In this document: positions 16,093 to 25,389 of the stretch, one piece after another
Position numbering within the stretch: the first letter of the stretch is position 1
Layout: the number at the start of each line of letters is the position of its first letter
Source: Frigidibacter albus
GTDB lineage: Bacteria; Pseudomonadota; Alphaproteobacteria; Rhodobacterales; Rhodobacteraceae
Direction of reading: 5' to 3'
NCBI RefSeq assembly: GCF_009908165.1
Contig: NZ_JAAAUC010000009.1
Span: 122,576-186,575, forward strand
DNA length: 64,000 nt
The notes under the pieces: generated by a model
What the model saw: the letters and a program-made list of their open reading frames with translations, nothing else
Told to the model about the DNA's origin: nothing
Databases searched by the model: none
Position numbers and translations under genes: made by a program

Positions 16093-16881
16093 TTACAGGT
16101 GCTCGGGCTGCGGCATCCCCAGCACATGATAGCCGCTGTCCACCAGAATGATCTCGCCCGTCGTGCAGGCGCCATAGTCCGAGGCCAGATACACCGCCGT
16201 GCCGCCGATCGCCTCCAGCGTGGCATTGCTGCGCAGGGGGGAATTCGCCTCGGTATGGCGGAAGGTCTTGCGCGCGCCACCGATGGCCGCGCCGGCCAGC
16301 GTCTTCATCGGGCCGGGGCTGATCGCGTTGACGCGGATCTTGTCGGGGCCGAGGTCGTTGGCGAGGTAGCGCACCGAGGATTCCAGCGCCGCCTTGGCCA
16401 CGCCCATCACGTTGTAGAACGGCGTCACCCGGTTCGATCCCTGATAGGTCAGGGTGATCAGGCTGCCGCCATTGGGCATGATCGCCGCCGCCCGCCGCGC
16501 CACGTCGATGAACGAGAAGCACGAGATGGTCAGCGAAGTCTTGAAGTTCTCGCGGCTGGTGTTGATGAACCGGCCCGTCAGCTCGTTCTTGTCGGAAAAC
16601 GCGATGGCATGGACCACAAAGTCGATGCTGCCCCATTCTGCGGCGAGCATGGCGAAGGCAGCATCGAGGCTGTCATCGTTCATCACATCGGCGTCGATCA
16701 GCAACTTGGACCCCAGCGAGGCCGCCAGCGGCTCCACCCGTTTGCCGAAGGCTTCGCCCTGATAGGTGAAGGCCAGCTCTGCCCCCTCGGCGGCGAGCGC
16801 CTGCGCGATGCCCCAGGCGATGGAGCGTTCGTTCGCGACGCCCATCACCAGCCCGCGCTTGCCCGTCATCAGATCGGCCAT
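16093..16881 (-). CDS. fabI: Enoyl-[acyl-carrier-protein] reductase (NADH)
   Basis: 262 aa. Catalyses the last reduction of each fatty-acid elongation cycle. The cofactor motif is GVANERSIAWGIA (14-26). The active-site residues Y146, Y156 and K163 fall at the same positions as in E. coli FabI. Last gene of the fabA-fabB-fabI set, only 6 bp after fabB. This copy is likely the one serving unsaturated fatty-acid synthesis. Confidence 0.94.
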   Translation of the reverse strand: MADLMTGKRGLVMGVANERSIAWGIAQALAAEGAELAFTYQGEAFGKRVEPLAASLGSKLLIDADVMNDDSLDAAFAMLAAEWGSIDFVVHAIAFSDKNELTGRFINTSRENFKTSLTISCFSFIDVARRAAAIMPNGGSLITLTYQGSNRVTPFYNVMGVAKAALESSVRYLANDLGPDKIRVNAISPGPMKTLAGAAIGGARKTFRHTEANSPLRSNATLEAIGGTAVYLASDYGACTTGEIILVDSGYHVLGMPQPEHL

Positions 16882-16887
16882 GTCAGA

Positions 16888-18117
16888 TCACCCCAAGTAT
16901 TTCGACAGCAGCATCGAGCCATTGGTGCCGCCAAAGCCGAAGCTGTTGGTCATCACCGTATCAAGGCCTGCGTCGTCGACGCGGGCGGTGGCGATCTCGG
17001 CCGGGTCGATGGCCGGGTCGAGCGTCTCGACGTTGATCGAGGGCGCGATGAAATCGTTCTGCAGCATCAAGAGGCAATAGATCGCCTCCTGCGCGCCGGT
17101 CGCGCCCTGGCTGTGGCCGGTCATCGACTTGGTCGAACTGATCGGGGGGGTGGCGCCACGGCCGAACACCCGGCGCACCGCCTCGACCTCGCCGACATCG
17201 CCGACCGGGGTCGAGGTGCCATGGGCGTTGATGTAGCCGACCTTGCGGTCCGGGCTCAGCGATTGCAGCGCCAGCCGCATCGCCCGCTCGCCGCCCTCGC
17301 CCGAGGGGGCGACCATGTCATGCCCGTCCGAGGTGGCGGCATAGCCGGTGACCTCGGCATAGATCTTCGCGCCGCGGGCCTTGGCGTGCTCGAGTTCCTC
17401 CAGCACCAGGATCCCGCCGCCGCCGGCGATCACGAACCCGTCGCGGGCCGCATCGAAGGCACGCGAGGCTTCCGAAGGCCGGTCGTTGTATTTCGACGAC
17501 ATGGCCCCCATTGCGTCGAACAGGCAGGACAGGGTCCAGTCCAGCTCTTCCGCGCCGCCGGCAAACATGATGTCCTGCTTGCCCATCATGATCTGCTCGC
17601 TGGCATTGCCGATGCAATGCAGCGAGGTCGAACAGGCCGAGGTGATCGAATAGTTGATGCCCTTGATCTTGAACGCGGTCGAGAGGTTCGCCGAGATGGT
17701 CGAGGACATGCATTTGGGCACCGCGAACGGCCCGATCCGCTTCGGCGCGCCCTGCGTCAGCACAGTCTGATGCGCGACCAGCATCGCCGAGGTCGAGGGC
17801 CCGCCCGATCCGGCGACAAGGCCGGTGCGCGGGTTCGACACCTCGGCCTCGGTCAGGCCGGCATCGGCGATGGCCTGAGTCATGGCGATATGGGCATAGG
17901 CTGCGCCCGGTCCCATGAAGCGCAGGGTGCGCTTGTCCACATGCTCGGCCACGTCAAGGTTGACCGCCCCCGCAACCTGGCTGCGAAAGCCGCGCTCTGC
18001 CATATCGGCATTGGCGGTGATGCCGGAGCGGCCGGCCTTCAGCGAGGCCAGAACCTCTTCCGCATTGTTGCCGATGGATGAAACGATACCGAGGCCTGTG
18101 ACGACGACGCGGCGCAT
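16888..18117 (-). CDS. fabB: 3-oxoacyl-ACP synthase I
   Basis: 409 aa condensing enzyme. Catalytic Cys162 in [11 protein letters not shown], His299 in [11 protein letters not shown], Lys330 and His335 in [10 protein letters not shown]. The sequence [11 protein letters not shown], the length and the position next to fabA point to FabB (elongation of unsaturated intermediates) rather than FabF. 25 bp downstream of fabA. Confidence 0.94.
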   Translation of the reverse strand: MRRVVVTGLGIVSSIGNNAEEVLASLKAGRSGITANADMAERGFRSQVAGAVNLDVAEHVDKRTLRFMGPGAAYAHIAMTQAIADAGLTEAEVSNPRTGLVAGSGGPSTSAMLVAHQTVLTQGAPKRIGPFAVPKCMSSTISANLSTAFKIKGINYSITSACSTSLHCIGNASEQIMMGKQDIMFAGGAEELDWTLSCLFDAMGAMSSKYNDRPSEASRAFDAARDGFVIAGGGGILVLEELEHAKARGAKIYAEVTGYAATSDGHDMVAPSGEGGERAMRLALQSLSPDRKVGYINAHGTSTPVGDVGEVEAVRRVFGRGATPPISSTKSMTGHSQGATGAQEAIYCLLMLQNDFIAPSINVETLDPAIDPAEIATARVDDAGLDTVMTNSFGFGGTNGSMLLSKYLG

Positions 18118-18142
18118 GGCGGCTCTCCTTAGCTTGGGGGGA

Positions 18143-18655
18143 TCAGGCTGCCGGGGCAGCCAGACCGACCTTCATGTCCTTGACGAGGTAGATGATCTCA
18201 CCATCGGCTTCCACACGGCCATCGGCGACGCCCATCTTCAGCCGCCGGTCGATGACGCGGGTGAAATCGACGCGGTAGGTGATCATCGTGCGGGCCGGGG
18301 TGACCATGCCGCTCAGCTTCACCTCGCCGACGCCAAGAGCAAAGCCCTGACCCTGCCAGCCGCGCCAGCCGAGGTTGAAGCCGGTCAGCTGCCACAGGCC
18401 ATCGAGGCCGAGGCAGCCGGGCATCACCGGGTTGCCGGGAAAGTGGCAGGCGAAGAACCACAGGTCGGGGCGAATGTCGAATTCGGCGACGACATGGCCC
18501 TTGCCATGCGCGCCGCCATCGGCGGAAATGTCGGTGATCCGGTCCATCATCAGCATCGGCGGTTCAGGCAACTGCGCGTTGCCGGGGCCGAAAAGCTCTC
18601 CCCGGGCACATTTCAGCAGCGCTTCCTTGTCGAAACTCGTCGGATAATCCGCCAT
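18143..18655 (-). CDS. fabA: 3-hydroxydecanoyl-ACP dehydratase/isomerase
   Basis: 170 aa. Introduces the cis double bond in anaerobic unsaturated fatty-acid synthesis. Active-site His71 in [13 protein letters not shown] and Asp85 in [22 protein letters not shown] near the N-terminus is typical. The start at 18655 gives the family length; the frame to 18691 would add 12 unusual residues. Head of the fab set and divergent from irr. Confidence 0.95.
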   Translation of the reverse strand: MADYPTSFDKEALLKCARGELFGPGNAQLPEPPMLMMDRITDISADGGAHGKGHVVAEFDIRPDLWFFACHFPGNPVMPGCLGLDGLWQLTGFNLGWRGWQGQGFALGVGEVKLSGMVTPARTMITYRVDFTRVIDRRLKMGVADGRVEADGEIIYLVKDMKVGLAAPAA

Positions 18656-18783
18656 TCCGGCCTGTCCCCCCGTGCAGAACACTCTTGTCATACCGGCTTT
18701 CCTCTACCATCCGCATCGGAGCGGGCGCAATAGCCCCGCGGGGCGGGCAAGCGGCCTTGTCTTGCGCCGTTTCGCAAAAGGAT

Positions 18784-18813
18784 TTGAAATCCGGGGCACT
18801 TCGCCCCTATATG
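18784..18813 (+). promoter_or_regulatory. Possible irr promoter with overlapping palindrome
   Basis: TTGAAA (18784-18789) and TATATG (18808-18813) are separated by 18 bp and lie about 33 bp before the irr start. The -35 overlaps the palindrome GATTTGAAATC (18781-18791). An additional inverted pair TTGCG/CGCAA is at 18762-18777. The 190-bp fabA/irr intergenic region should hold promoters for both directions. Assignment by eye only. Confidence 0.4.
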
Positions 18814-18845
18814 AAGGGCTAGCACAGGAAAGAGCGCGCACGCAG

Positions 18846-19262
18846 ATGAAGGCCAAAGCCGACGCAACCGGAACCACATGGCTGTCACGGGCAGGACTGC
18901 GCCCGACGCGGCAACGCGTGGCGCTGGCCTCCTTGCTGGTGGGCGATGGCGAGGATCGGCATGTCACCGCCGAAAGCCTCTATGCCGCAGCGCGCGCCGC
19001 GGGCGAGGGCGTGTCGCTGGCGACGGTCTACAACACCCTGCGGGCCTTTTGCGAAGCTGGGCTGATGCAAGAGATCACCGTCGATGGCGCGCGGTCGTAT
19101 TTCGACACGCGGATGGACGATCACCCGCATTTCTTCTGGGAAGACAATTCGGAACTGACCGATGCCCCGGCAGACCAGCTGGAGATCACCCGCCTGCCGG
19201 CCGCGCCTGCGGGCGCCGAGATTGCCCGCGTCGATGTGGTGATCCGCCTGCGCCGGACCTGA
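18846..19262 (+). CDS. irr: Iron response regulator Irr (Fur superfamily)
   Basis: 138 aa. Winged-helix N-terminus (LRPTRQRVALASLL, then SLATVYNTLRAFCEAGL) and a short dimerisation domain with the DHPHFFWEDN motif around residue 93, which in Irr replaces the HHDH-type site of Fur. No Cys-Pro heme motif is seen at the N-terminus, as I recall for Rhodobacter-type Irr. Irr represses or activates iron and heme genes according to heme status. ATG at 18846 was chosen because the longer frame runs through the promoter. The irr/fabA divergent layout is common in this family. Confidence 0.88.
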   Translation: MKAKADATGTTWLSRAGLRPTRQRVALASLLVGDGEDRHVTAESLYAAARAAGEGVSLATVYNTLRAFCEAGLMQEITVDGARSYFDTRMDDHPHFFWEDNSELTDAPADQLEITRLPAAPAGAEIARVDVVIRLRRT

Positions 19263-19269
19263 TCGGCCG

Positions 19270-20136
19270 CTAGAACCACTGCCCCGGTTCCATCAGCCCC
19301 AGCTCCATCAACTGCTGCGAATGCCAGTCGAAGCGCACCGAGTTGTGCCACCTGAAGCTGTCGATGTCATAGGTTGACCCGGGATTGGTTTTCAGCGCCT
19401 TGGCGGTGCGGAAGGACATGATCGTGGCGGTCAGGTTGTTGTGCCATGGGCAGGCATAGGTGTTGCATTCCTGCAGGTTGAAGGTGTGATCTGCCCGCAG
19501 CCGCAGGCCCGGCTGGGCGCGGAACAGCGCGATGCGGTCGATGCGGCGGCGGTCCTTGGGGATATGCTCCTCGAACCGCCAGCGGATGCCGCCATAGAAA
19601 TCCAGCTGCCTTTCGCGGATATGGCCGGCCTCGTCCTTGCGGGCGAGGGCGTAGTATCCGGTGCGGTCCATCTGCGCGCCCGCCAGATCCACCGCATCGG
19701 GATGCGACCACAGATCGCCCGCGTAAAGGTCGACGACATAGCACAGCATAGCATCGCGCCGTTCCTCGGCATGAAAGGCGATCAGCTCGCGCACGCTGCG
19801 GGTCTCGCAGAACGGGTGGAACAGGTATTCGGCGTTGTAGCCGTAATAGAGCCACGTGGTCGGCGGACAGGCCTCGATGACCGGGTTCACCGCCCGCATC
19901 AGCGCGCCCTCGGCCTTCACCTGAAACGTGATCCGGTGAACCTGCGCATTCAGGTCCGCCGGCAGCGCCAGTTCGGGCGGCGCGAACAGCAGCACGGCGC
20001 GGAAGCCGGCCTTCAGGTGATGGCGCAGGGTGCTGTCCACCTCGACCAGATCCTCGGCAAGGATCAGCGCCACCGGCCCCTTGGCCAGCGCGCCGCGGCC
20101 CCGCACGAGGAAGTCGTCGAGAGAGGTATAATCCAT
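19270..20136 (-). CDS. Conserved protein of unknown function, possibly glycosyltransferase-like
   Basis: 288 aa soluble protein starting MDYTSLDDFLVRGRG. Features: an alpha/beta N-terminal part (VALILAEDLVEVDSTLRHH, then FRAVLLFAPP), an aromatic-rich middle (TTWLYYGYNAEYLFHPFCE), and a C-terminal YACPWHNNLTATIMSFRTAK segment. The layout loosely recalls nucleotide-sugar glycosyltransferase folds, but no diagnostic motif is certain. It is convergent with irr (7-bp gap) and divergent from miaB. Confidence 0.65.
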   Translation of the reverse strand: MDYTSLDDFLVRGRGALAKGPVALILAEDLVEVDSTLRHHLKAGFRAVLLFAPPELALPADLNAQVHRITFQVKAEGALMRAVNPVIEACPPTTWLYYGYNAEYLFHPFCETRSVRELIAFHAEERRDAMLCYVVDLYAGDLWSHPDAVDLAGAQMDRTGYYALARKDEAGHIRERQLDFYGGIRWRFEEHIPKDRRRIDRIALFRAQPGLRLRADHTFNLQECNTYACPWHNNLTATIMSFRTAKALKTNPGSTYDIDSFRWHNSVRFDWHSQQLMELGLMEPGQWF

Positions 20137-20303
20137 GGCGCAGGTCCAATCGTTGCCGCGCCTGCAAACTCGGGCAGGCCAGCGCGCAATGCAAGCCCTG
20201 CCGCACCGCGCCGGGGCGGGCATTGCGGCAGGGGCGGCATTTCGATACATAACGCCGGTCCGGCGCGCATCTGCGCGCGTCCGGGCGCGGGAAAGGGCAC
20301 GGC

Positions 20304-21680
20304 ATGGATGGCGATGCGAAAGTCGGCGATGCAAAGGCCGGGGTGAAGAAGCTCTTCATCAAGACCTATGGCTGCCAGATGAACGTCTATGACAGCGAGC
20401 GCATGGCCGAGGCGATGGGCGCCGATGGCTATGTGCTGACGGAAACCGCCGACGATGCCGACATGGTGCTGCTGAACACCTGCCACATCCGCGAGAAGGC
20501 CTCCGAGAAGCTCTATTCCGACCTTGGCCGCCTGCGGCCGCTGAAGGTGGCGAACCCCGCCCTCAAGATTGGCGTCGCCGGCTGCGTCGCGCAGGCCGAG
20601 GGCGCCGAGATCCTGCGGCGGATGCCGCTGGTCGATCTGGTCGTCGGCCCGCAAAGCTATCACCGGCTGCCGGCGATGGCCCGCGCCGCCGATGCGGGGG
20701 CCAAGTCGGTCGATACCGAGTTCCCGGCCGAGGACAAGTTCGACCATCTGCCCGCGCGGATGCAGGGCGCGACCCGCGGCCCGACCGCCTTCCTGACGGT
20801 GCAGGAGGGCTGCGACAAGTTCTGCGCCTTCTGCGTGGTGCCCTATACCCGCGGATCGGAAGTCAGCCGCCCCGCGGCGCGCATCCTGACCGAGGCGCGG
20901 GGGCTGGTCGAGAAGGGCGTGCGCGAGATCACCCTGCTGGGCCAGAACGTCAACGCCTATCACGGCGACGGGCCGGCGGATGTGGGGGGCGGCACCTGGG
21001 GCCTGGCGCAACTGGTGCGGGCGCTGGCGCGGATCGACGGGCTGGAGCGGATCCGCTACACCACCTCGCATCCCAATGACATGGAAGATGACCTGATCGC
21101 CGCCCATGGCGAAGAGGCCAAGCTGATGCCCTATCTGCACCTTCCTGTGCAGTCCGGCAGCGACCGCATCCTGAAGGCGATGGCCCGCAAGCATACCGCC
21201 GAGCAGTATCTGAGGCTGGTGGAGCGTATCCGCGCCGCCCGGCCCGACATGCTGCTGTCGGGCGATTTCATCGTCGGCTTCCCCGGCGAGACCGAGGCCG
21301 ATTTCCAGGCGACGATGGATCTGGTGGCGGCGGTGGATTACGGCATGGCCTATTCCTTCCGCTACTCCGCCCGCCCCGGCACTCCCGCCGCCGAAAAGCC
21401 CCCCGTCCCGGCGGCCGAGGCCGACGAGCGGCTGCAACGGCTGCAGGCGCTGCTGACGCAGCAGCAACGCGCCGCGCAGCAGGGGATGGTCGGGCGTGAG
21501 GTGCAGGTGCTGTTCGAAAAGCCCGGGCGCGAGCCGGGGCAGATGGTCGGCAAGTCCGACTATCTGCATGCGGTGCATGTGACCGGCGGCGACGCCCGCC
21601 GCGGCGCCATCGCCAAGGTGAGAATCACCGACAGCGGCCCGAACTCGCTTGGCGGCGCCGTGACCAGCGCAATGTGGTAG
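20304..21680 (+). CDS. miaB: tRNA-2-methylthio-N6-dimethylallyladenosine synthase
   Basis: 458 aa radical-SAM methylthiotransferase that adds the 2-methylthio group to i6A37 of tRNA. The N-terminal UPF0004 domain carries Cys24, Cys60 and Cys94; the radical-SAM cluster is C170xxxC174xxC177. A TRAM domain forms the C-terminus (residues about 380-448). Length is normal. The ribosome-binding site is weak (GGGAAAGGGCACGGC before ATG). Confidence 0.95.
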   Translation: MDGDAKVGDAKAGVKKLFIKTYGCQMNVYDSERMAEAMGADGYVLTETADDADMVLLNTCHIREKASEKLYSDLGRLRPLKVANPALKIGVAGCVAQAEGAEILRRMPLVDLVVGPQSYHRLPAMARAADAGAKSVDTEFPAEDKFDHLPARMQGATRGPTAFLTVQEGCDKFCAFCVVPYTRGSEVSRPAARILTEARGLVEKGVREITLLGQNVNAYHGDGPADVGGGTWGLAQLVRALARIDGLERIRYTTSHPNDMEDDLIAAHGEEAKLMPYLHLPVQSGSDRILKAMARKHTAEQYLRLVERIRAARPDMLLSGDFIVGFPGETEADFQATMDLVAAVDYGMAYSFRYSARPGTPAAEKPPVPAAEADERLQRLQALLTQQQRAAQQGMVGREVQVLFEKPGREPGQMVGKSDYLHAVHVTGGDARRGAIAKVRITDSGPNSLGGAVTSAMW

Positions 21681-21872
21681 GGCCGGGGCGTTTTTCCACC
21701 TATCCGTGCGCCAGTTTCACCTCTGATGGGGTAATGTTTCCGCTCGGGGCACAATCTGTGGGGAAAGCACCTTCACAAGCGTTAAGGACATGCTACGCTC
21801 TCGGGGATTTGAACAGTCTCCTCGGGGCGCGTGTGCCGCGCCGCAGCAGGTGAACAAGGCGGAGGCGAAACA

Positions 21873-22421
21873 GTGGTAAGAGGGATGCTGAGAGCGGCGG
21901 CGATCGCGGTGATCGGGCTTGCGATGGCGACGGGGCCGTTGGTGGCGCAAGAAGTGGTCATCGGCGAGCGCTTCGCACCCACGATCTGGGTCGATCCGGA
22001 TGGCTGCGAACACTGGGTGATGGATGACGGCTGGGAAGGCTACATGGACGCCCGCATCGACAAGCGGGGCCTGCCGGTCTGCAACCGCGGCGAGGCGTGC
22101 GGCGTGATGCCCGCGGACCAGCTCTTCGCCACTGGCAGCGCCACGATCTCTGCCGGCGGCCGCCAGCAGCTCGAATCGTTTTTCTCCACGACGCGGGCGA
22201 CTGGCTACGTGATCGCCGGCCATACCGACAGCCGCGGCAGCGATGCCTACAACATGAACCTGTCGCAGCGCCGCGCCCAGTCGGTTGCCGTGGTGGCAAA
22301 CAGCGTCGGCGCGCGGGTGGTGGACATCTCCTGGTACGGCGAGCGTCAGCCCAAGGCGTCGAACGCCACCGCGGCCGGGATGCAGCAGAACCGCCGCGTC
22401 GAAATCTTCTGCATCCGCTGA
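21873..22421 (+). CDS. OmpA-family protein with WVDPxGCxHW module
   Basis: 182 aa, GTG start with GGAGG 7 bases upstream. After a signal peptide (to about residue 26) comes a 33-residue module at 38-70 (WVDPDGCEHWVMDDGWEGYM...PVC), then an OmpA C-terminal peptidoglycan-binding domain with AGHTDSRGSDAYNMNLSQRR (115-134). It probably anchors the cell wall in the periplasm. The module is repeated in the next gene with 21 of 33 residues identical, a sign of local duplication of this segment. 10 bp before the lipoprotein gene. Confidence 0.82.
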   Translation: MVRGMLRAAAIAVIGLAMATGPLVAQEVVIGERFAPTIWVDPDGCEHWVMDDGWEGYMDARIDKRGLPVCNRGEACGVMPADQLFATGSATISAGGRQQLESFFSTTRATGYVIAGHTDSRGSDAYNMNLSQRRAQSVAVVANSVGARVVDISWYGERQPKASNATAAGMQQNRRVEIFCIR

Positions 22422-22431
22422 GGAGCGTGAC

Positions 22432-22734
22432 ATGACCATCCTGAAACTCATCACCATCCTCGCGGCCGCCGGCACCCTCGCCGCCTGCGATGCGCCCAAG
22501 CAGAACAAGACCGTGGACAGAGGCATTGATTCCAAGCACCTGAGCCAGCTGAAGGCCGGGATCTGGGTCGATCCCGAGGGCTGCGACCACTGGATCATCG
22601 ACGACGGGGCCGAAGGCTACATGAGCTCGCGCCGCTATCCCGATGGCCGCCCGGTCTGCACCGGCAAGGCCGGCACCGACGGTTATGTAACCGGGCCCTA
22701 CAAGGCGGGCTCGAACGTTCCCGATCCGGTCTGA
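22432..22734 (+). CDS. Lipoprotein sharing the WVDPxGCxHW module
   Basis: 100 aa. Signal MTILKLITILAAAGTLAAC with lipobox LAAC at 16-19. The mature protein consists largely of the module at 44-76 (IWVDPEGCDHWIIDDGAEGY..., ending PVC), whose two Cys could form a disulfide. GAGGAG lies before the ATG. It is in an operon with the OmpA-family gene. It may be a lipid-anchored partner of that protein; function unknown. Confidence 0.75.
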   Translation: MTILKLITILAAAGTLAACDAPKQNKTVDRGIDSKHLSQLKAGIWVDPEGCDHWIIDDGAEGYMSSRRYPDGRPVCTGKAGTDGYVTGPYKAGSNVPDPV

Positions 22735-22782
22735 GGAGGAGCGCCGCGCCGCGCGGGCGCCGCACAATTCATCACGATATAG

Positions 22783-22808
22783 CGGCCGCAGGAACCAACC
22801 TGCGGCCG
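22783..22808 (+). terminator. Terminator-like hairpin after the OmpA/lipoprotein genes
   Basis: Perfect 10-bp stem CGGCCGCAGG / CCTGCGGCCG with a 6-nt AACCAA loop, 48 bp after the lipoprotein stop. It has no real T tract (ATCTAGTTG follows), so it may be an mRNA-end hairpin rather than a classical intrinsic terminator. Confidence 0.5.
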
Positions 22809-22937
22809 ATCTAGTTGTCAGGCTGCGAATCTTGATCTGGGCGCTTGCCATATGGGCCCGCGCTTGGCACCATCATCCTACGAGCCGTCACCAAAGCCGA
22901 CCCACCAAAGCCAACCCTCTGCCGAAGGGAGACGTTA

Positions 22938-23954
22938 TTGGGCATCAGCGCGCTGACCCCCCCGCCCCGTCCTGAAGACGTTCATGAAACGCTTCTGGAA
23001 TTCCCCGACAACCGCCTCCTGCGCGATCTGTGCGGGCAGTTCGACCGGAACCTCGCCCAGATCGAACACAAGGTGGGGGTCCACATCCTCCGGCGCGGCA
23101 ATCAGCTCGCAGTGGTCGGCACCCCGGCGCTCCGCGATCAGGCGGCGGCGCTGCTGCACCAGCTTTATGCGCGGCTTGAAACCGGCCGCCCGGTCGAGGC
23201 TGGCGATATCGACGCGATGATCCGCATGGGCGATTTCGGCGGCGCACCGCAGGCAGACCCCGAGGATCAGCTGGAAATGTTCAGCGGCCGCATGGAAATC
23301 CGCACCCGCAAGAAATCGGTGGAACCGCGGACCGAGGCGCAAAAGGCCTATGTGAACAACCTGTTCCGTCACGAACTGGCCTTCGGGATCGGCCCTGCCG
23401 GCACCGGCAAGACCTACCTTGCCGTGGCGGTCGGCGTGACGATGCTGATCGGCGGCCATGTCGACAAGATCATCCTCAGCCGCCCGGCGGTGGAGGCGGG
23501 CGAGCGGCTCGGCTTCCTGCCCGGCGACATGAAGGAGAAGGTCGATCCCTACATGCAGCCGCTTTATGACGCGCTGAACGACTTCCTGCCGCCCAAGCAG
23601 ATGGAAAAGCTGATGCTGGAGAAGCGGATCGAGATCGCTCCGCTGGCCTTCATGCGCGGGCGCACCCTGTCCAACGCCTTCGTGGTGCTGGACGAGGCGC
23701 AGAACGCCACGACCATGCAGATGAAGATGTTCCTGACCCGTCTGGGCGAGGGCAGCCGCATGGTGGTGACGGGCGACCGCAGCCAGATCGACCTTCCGCG
23801 CGGCGTGCCCTCGGGCCTCAAGGATGCCGAGCGGATCATCGCCGGGGTGAAGGGCGTCAGCTTCAACTACTTCACCGCCAAGGACGTGGTGCGCCATCCC
23901 CTTGTTGCCCGCATCATCGAGGCATATGACCGCGACGATGGAATCTCTGGTTGA
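22938..23954 (+). CDS. phoH: PhoH-like ATPase (YbeZ)
   Basis: 338 aa. KH-like N-terminal part and a P-loop ATPase domain with Walker A GPAGTGKT (152-159) and Walker B VVLDEAQN. Partner of YbeY in RNA/ribosome maturation. I place the start at TTG 22938 (LGISALTPPPRPEDV), because GGGAG lies 6 bases upstream and family N-termini begin at this point. The frame extends to 22845 without support. It overlaps ybeY. Confidence 0.9.
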   Translation: MGISALTPPPRPEDVHETLLEFPDNRLLRDLCGQFDRNLAQIEHKVGVHILRRGNQLAVVGTPALRDQAAALLHQLYARLETGRPVEAGDIDAMIRMGDFGGAPQADPEDQLEMFSGRMEIRTRKKSVEPRTEAQKAYVNNLFRHELAFGIGPAGTGKTYLAVAVGVTMLIGGHVDKIILSRPAVEAGERLGFLPGDMKEKVDPYMQPLYDALNDFLPPKQMEKLMLEKRIEIAPLAFMRGRTLSNAFVVLDEAQNATTMQMKMFLTRLGEGSRMVVTGDRSQIDLPRGVPSGLKDAERIIAGVKGVSFNYFTAKDVVRHPLVARIIEAYDRDDGISG

Positions 23955-24441
23955 CACGATAGAAGAAGACGGGCGGTGGGAGTCCTTCGGGCTCGCACCG
24001 CTCGCCGAACGGGCGGCCGCGGCGACGCTGTCGCATCTGGGGCTGGCGCCGGGCGAATTCGAGATCAGCCTTCTGGGCTGTGACGATGCCCGCATCGCCG
24101 TGCTCAACGCCGATTTCCGCGGGAAGCCAGCGGCCACCAACGTGCTGTCCTGGCCCTCGGAAGAACGGGGGGCAGAAGCGGAGGGCGCCGCGCCAGACCT
24201 GCCAGAGGGCGATGCCGACATGCCCGAGGAACTGGGCGACATCGCCATCGCCTGGGAGACCTGCGAGCGCGAGGCCGCCGAGGCCGGCAAGCCGATGACG
24301 GAACATGTGACGCACCTGATCGTTCACGCAGTTCTGCATCTTCTGGGCTATGATCACGAACGCGACGGCGATGCATCGCTCATGGAAGGCACCGAAATTG
24401 CGATCCTGGCAGAGCTTGGACTTGCAAATCCCTACGACTGA
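23926..24441 (+). CDS. ybeY: Endoribonuclease YbeY
   Basis: 171 aa single-strand RNA endonuclease in 16S rRNA maturation and ribosome quality control. The zinc motif HxxxHxxxxxH lies in HLIVHAVLHLLGYDHERD. SWPSEERGAE and ELGDIAIAWE are typical of alphaproteobacterial YbeY. The start is uncertain: ATG 23926 (MTATMES) or 23938 (MESLVDTIEED). Both overlap the end of phoH. Confidence 0.93.
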   Translation: MTATMESLVDTIEEDGRWESFGLAPLAERAAAATLSHLGLAPGEFEISLLGCDDARIAVLNADFRGKPAATNVLSWPSEERGAEAEGAAPDLPEGDADMPEELGDIAIAWETCEREAAEAGKPMTEHVTHLIVHAVLHLLGYDHERDGDASLMEGTEIAILAELGLANPYD

Positions 24442-24502
24442 CAGCAAGTGACGCTTGGGCAGCGCTGCGGCGCGGGTAGTCCCGGCAAGATGGAAAGGAA
24501 CG

Positions 24503-25387
24503 ATGGGCGAAAGTTCAGACGGGTCTACGGTAGCGCAAGACGCGCCGGACCAGGGGGACAGTCCCGAGAGCAATGGTTCTCGCGGCTTTTTCGGACGAAT
24601 CCTGAACGCCTTCAACGGCGCGGATCAGGAGAATGAGGGCGAAGACGGCGCCCCGGGCGAGGGACAGACCACGCATCACGCGGGTCTTGGCGCCTTGCGG
24701 CGCTTGCGTGTCGGCGACATCGCCATACCGAAACCCGAAATCGTGGCCGTGCCAGTGACCATATCCAAGGAGGATCTGGTCGCGGTGTTCCGCGAGCACG
24801 GGTTCTCGCGGATGCCGGTGTTCAAGGGCACACTCGATTCGCCGCTGGGGCTGGTCCACCTCAAGGACCTTGCGCTGCAATACGGGTTCGACGCGCAGGC
24901 CCCCCGCTTTGGCCTGCGCAAGATGCTGCGCCCGCTGCTGTTTGCCCCGCCCTCGATGCCCATCGGCGTTCTGCTGCAGAAGATGCAGACCGAGCGCATC
25001 CACATGGCGCTGGTGATCGACGAATATGGCGGTGTCGACGGGCTGGTGACGATCGAGGACCTGATCGAGCAGGTCATCGGCGACATCGACGACGAGCATG
25101 ACGAGCAGGAAGGCGGCTTCTGGACGCAAGAGAAGCCCGGCCAATGGCTGGTGCAGGCGCGTGCCCCGCTGGAAGAGTTCGAACTGGCCGTCGGCCGCCG
25201 CCTTGCCGACGAGGAAGAGGGCGAGGAGGTCGACACGATGGGCGGCCTCGTCTTCATGCTGCTGGGCCGGGTGCCGGCGCGCGGCGAGGTGGTGAAGGCC
25301 GATAGCGGGGTCGAGTTCGAGGTCGTCGATGCCGACCCGCGCCGGATCAAGCGGCTGCGGGTGCGGCTGCCGGGCGCCGGGATCTGA
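24503..25387 (+). CDS. corC: CBS-domain protein of the CorC/TlyC (hemolysin C) family
   Basis: 294 aa. Acidic low-complexity N-terminus, two CBS motifs (about residues 75-190), then a CorC_HlyC transporter-associated domain ending KRLRVRLPGAG. It lacks the membrane domain of CNNM proteins. Thought to modulate divalent-metal transport; the role is not well fixed. AAGGA lies before ATG 24503. Conserved order phoH-ybeY-corC-lnt. Confidence 0.88.
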   Translation: MGESSDGSTVAQDAPDQGDSPESNGSRGFFGRILNAFNGADQENEGEDGAPGEGQTTHHAGLGALRRLRVGDIAIPKPEIVAVPVTISKEDLVAVFREHGFSRMPVFKGTLDSPLGLVHLKDLALQYGFDAQAPRFGLRKMLRPLLFAPPSMPIGVLLQKMQTERIHMALVIDEYGGVDGLVTIEDLIEQVIGDIDDEHDEQEGGFWTQEKPGQWLVQARAPLEEFELAVGRRLADEEEGEEVDTMGGLVFMLLGRVPARGEVVKADSGVEFEVVDADPRRIKRLRVRLPGAGI

Positions 25388-25389
25388 TC

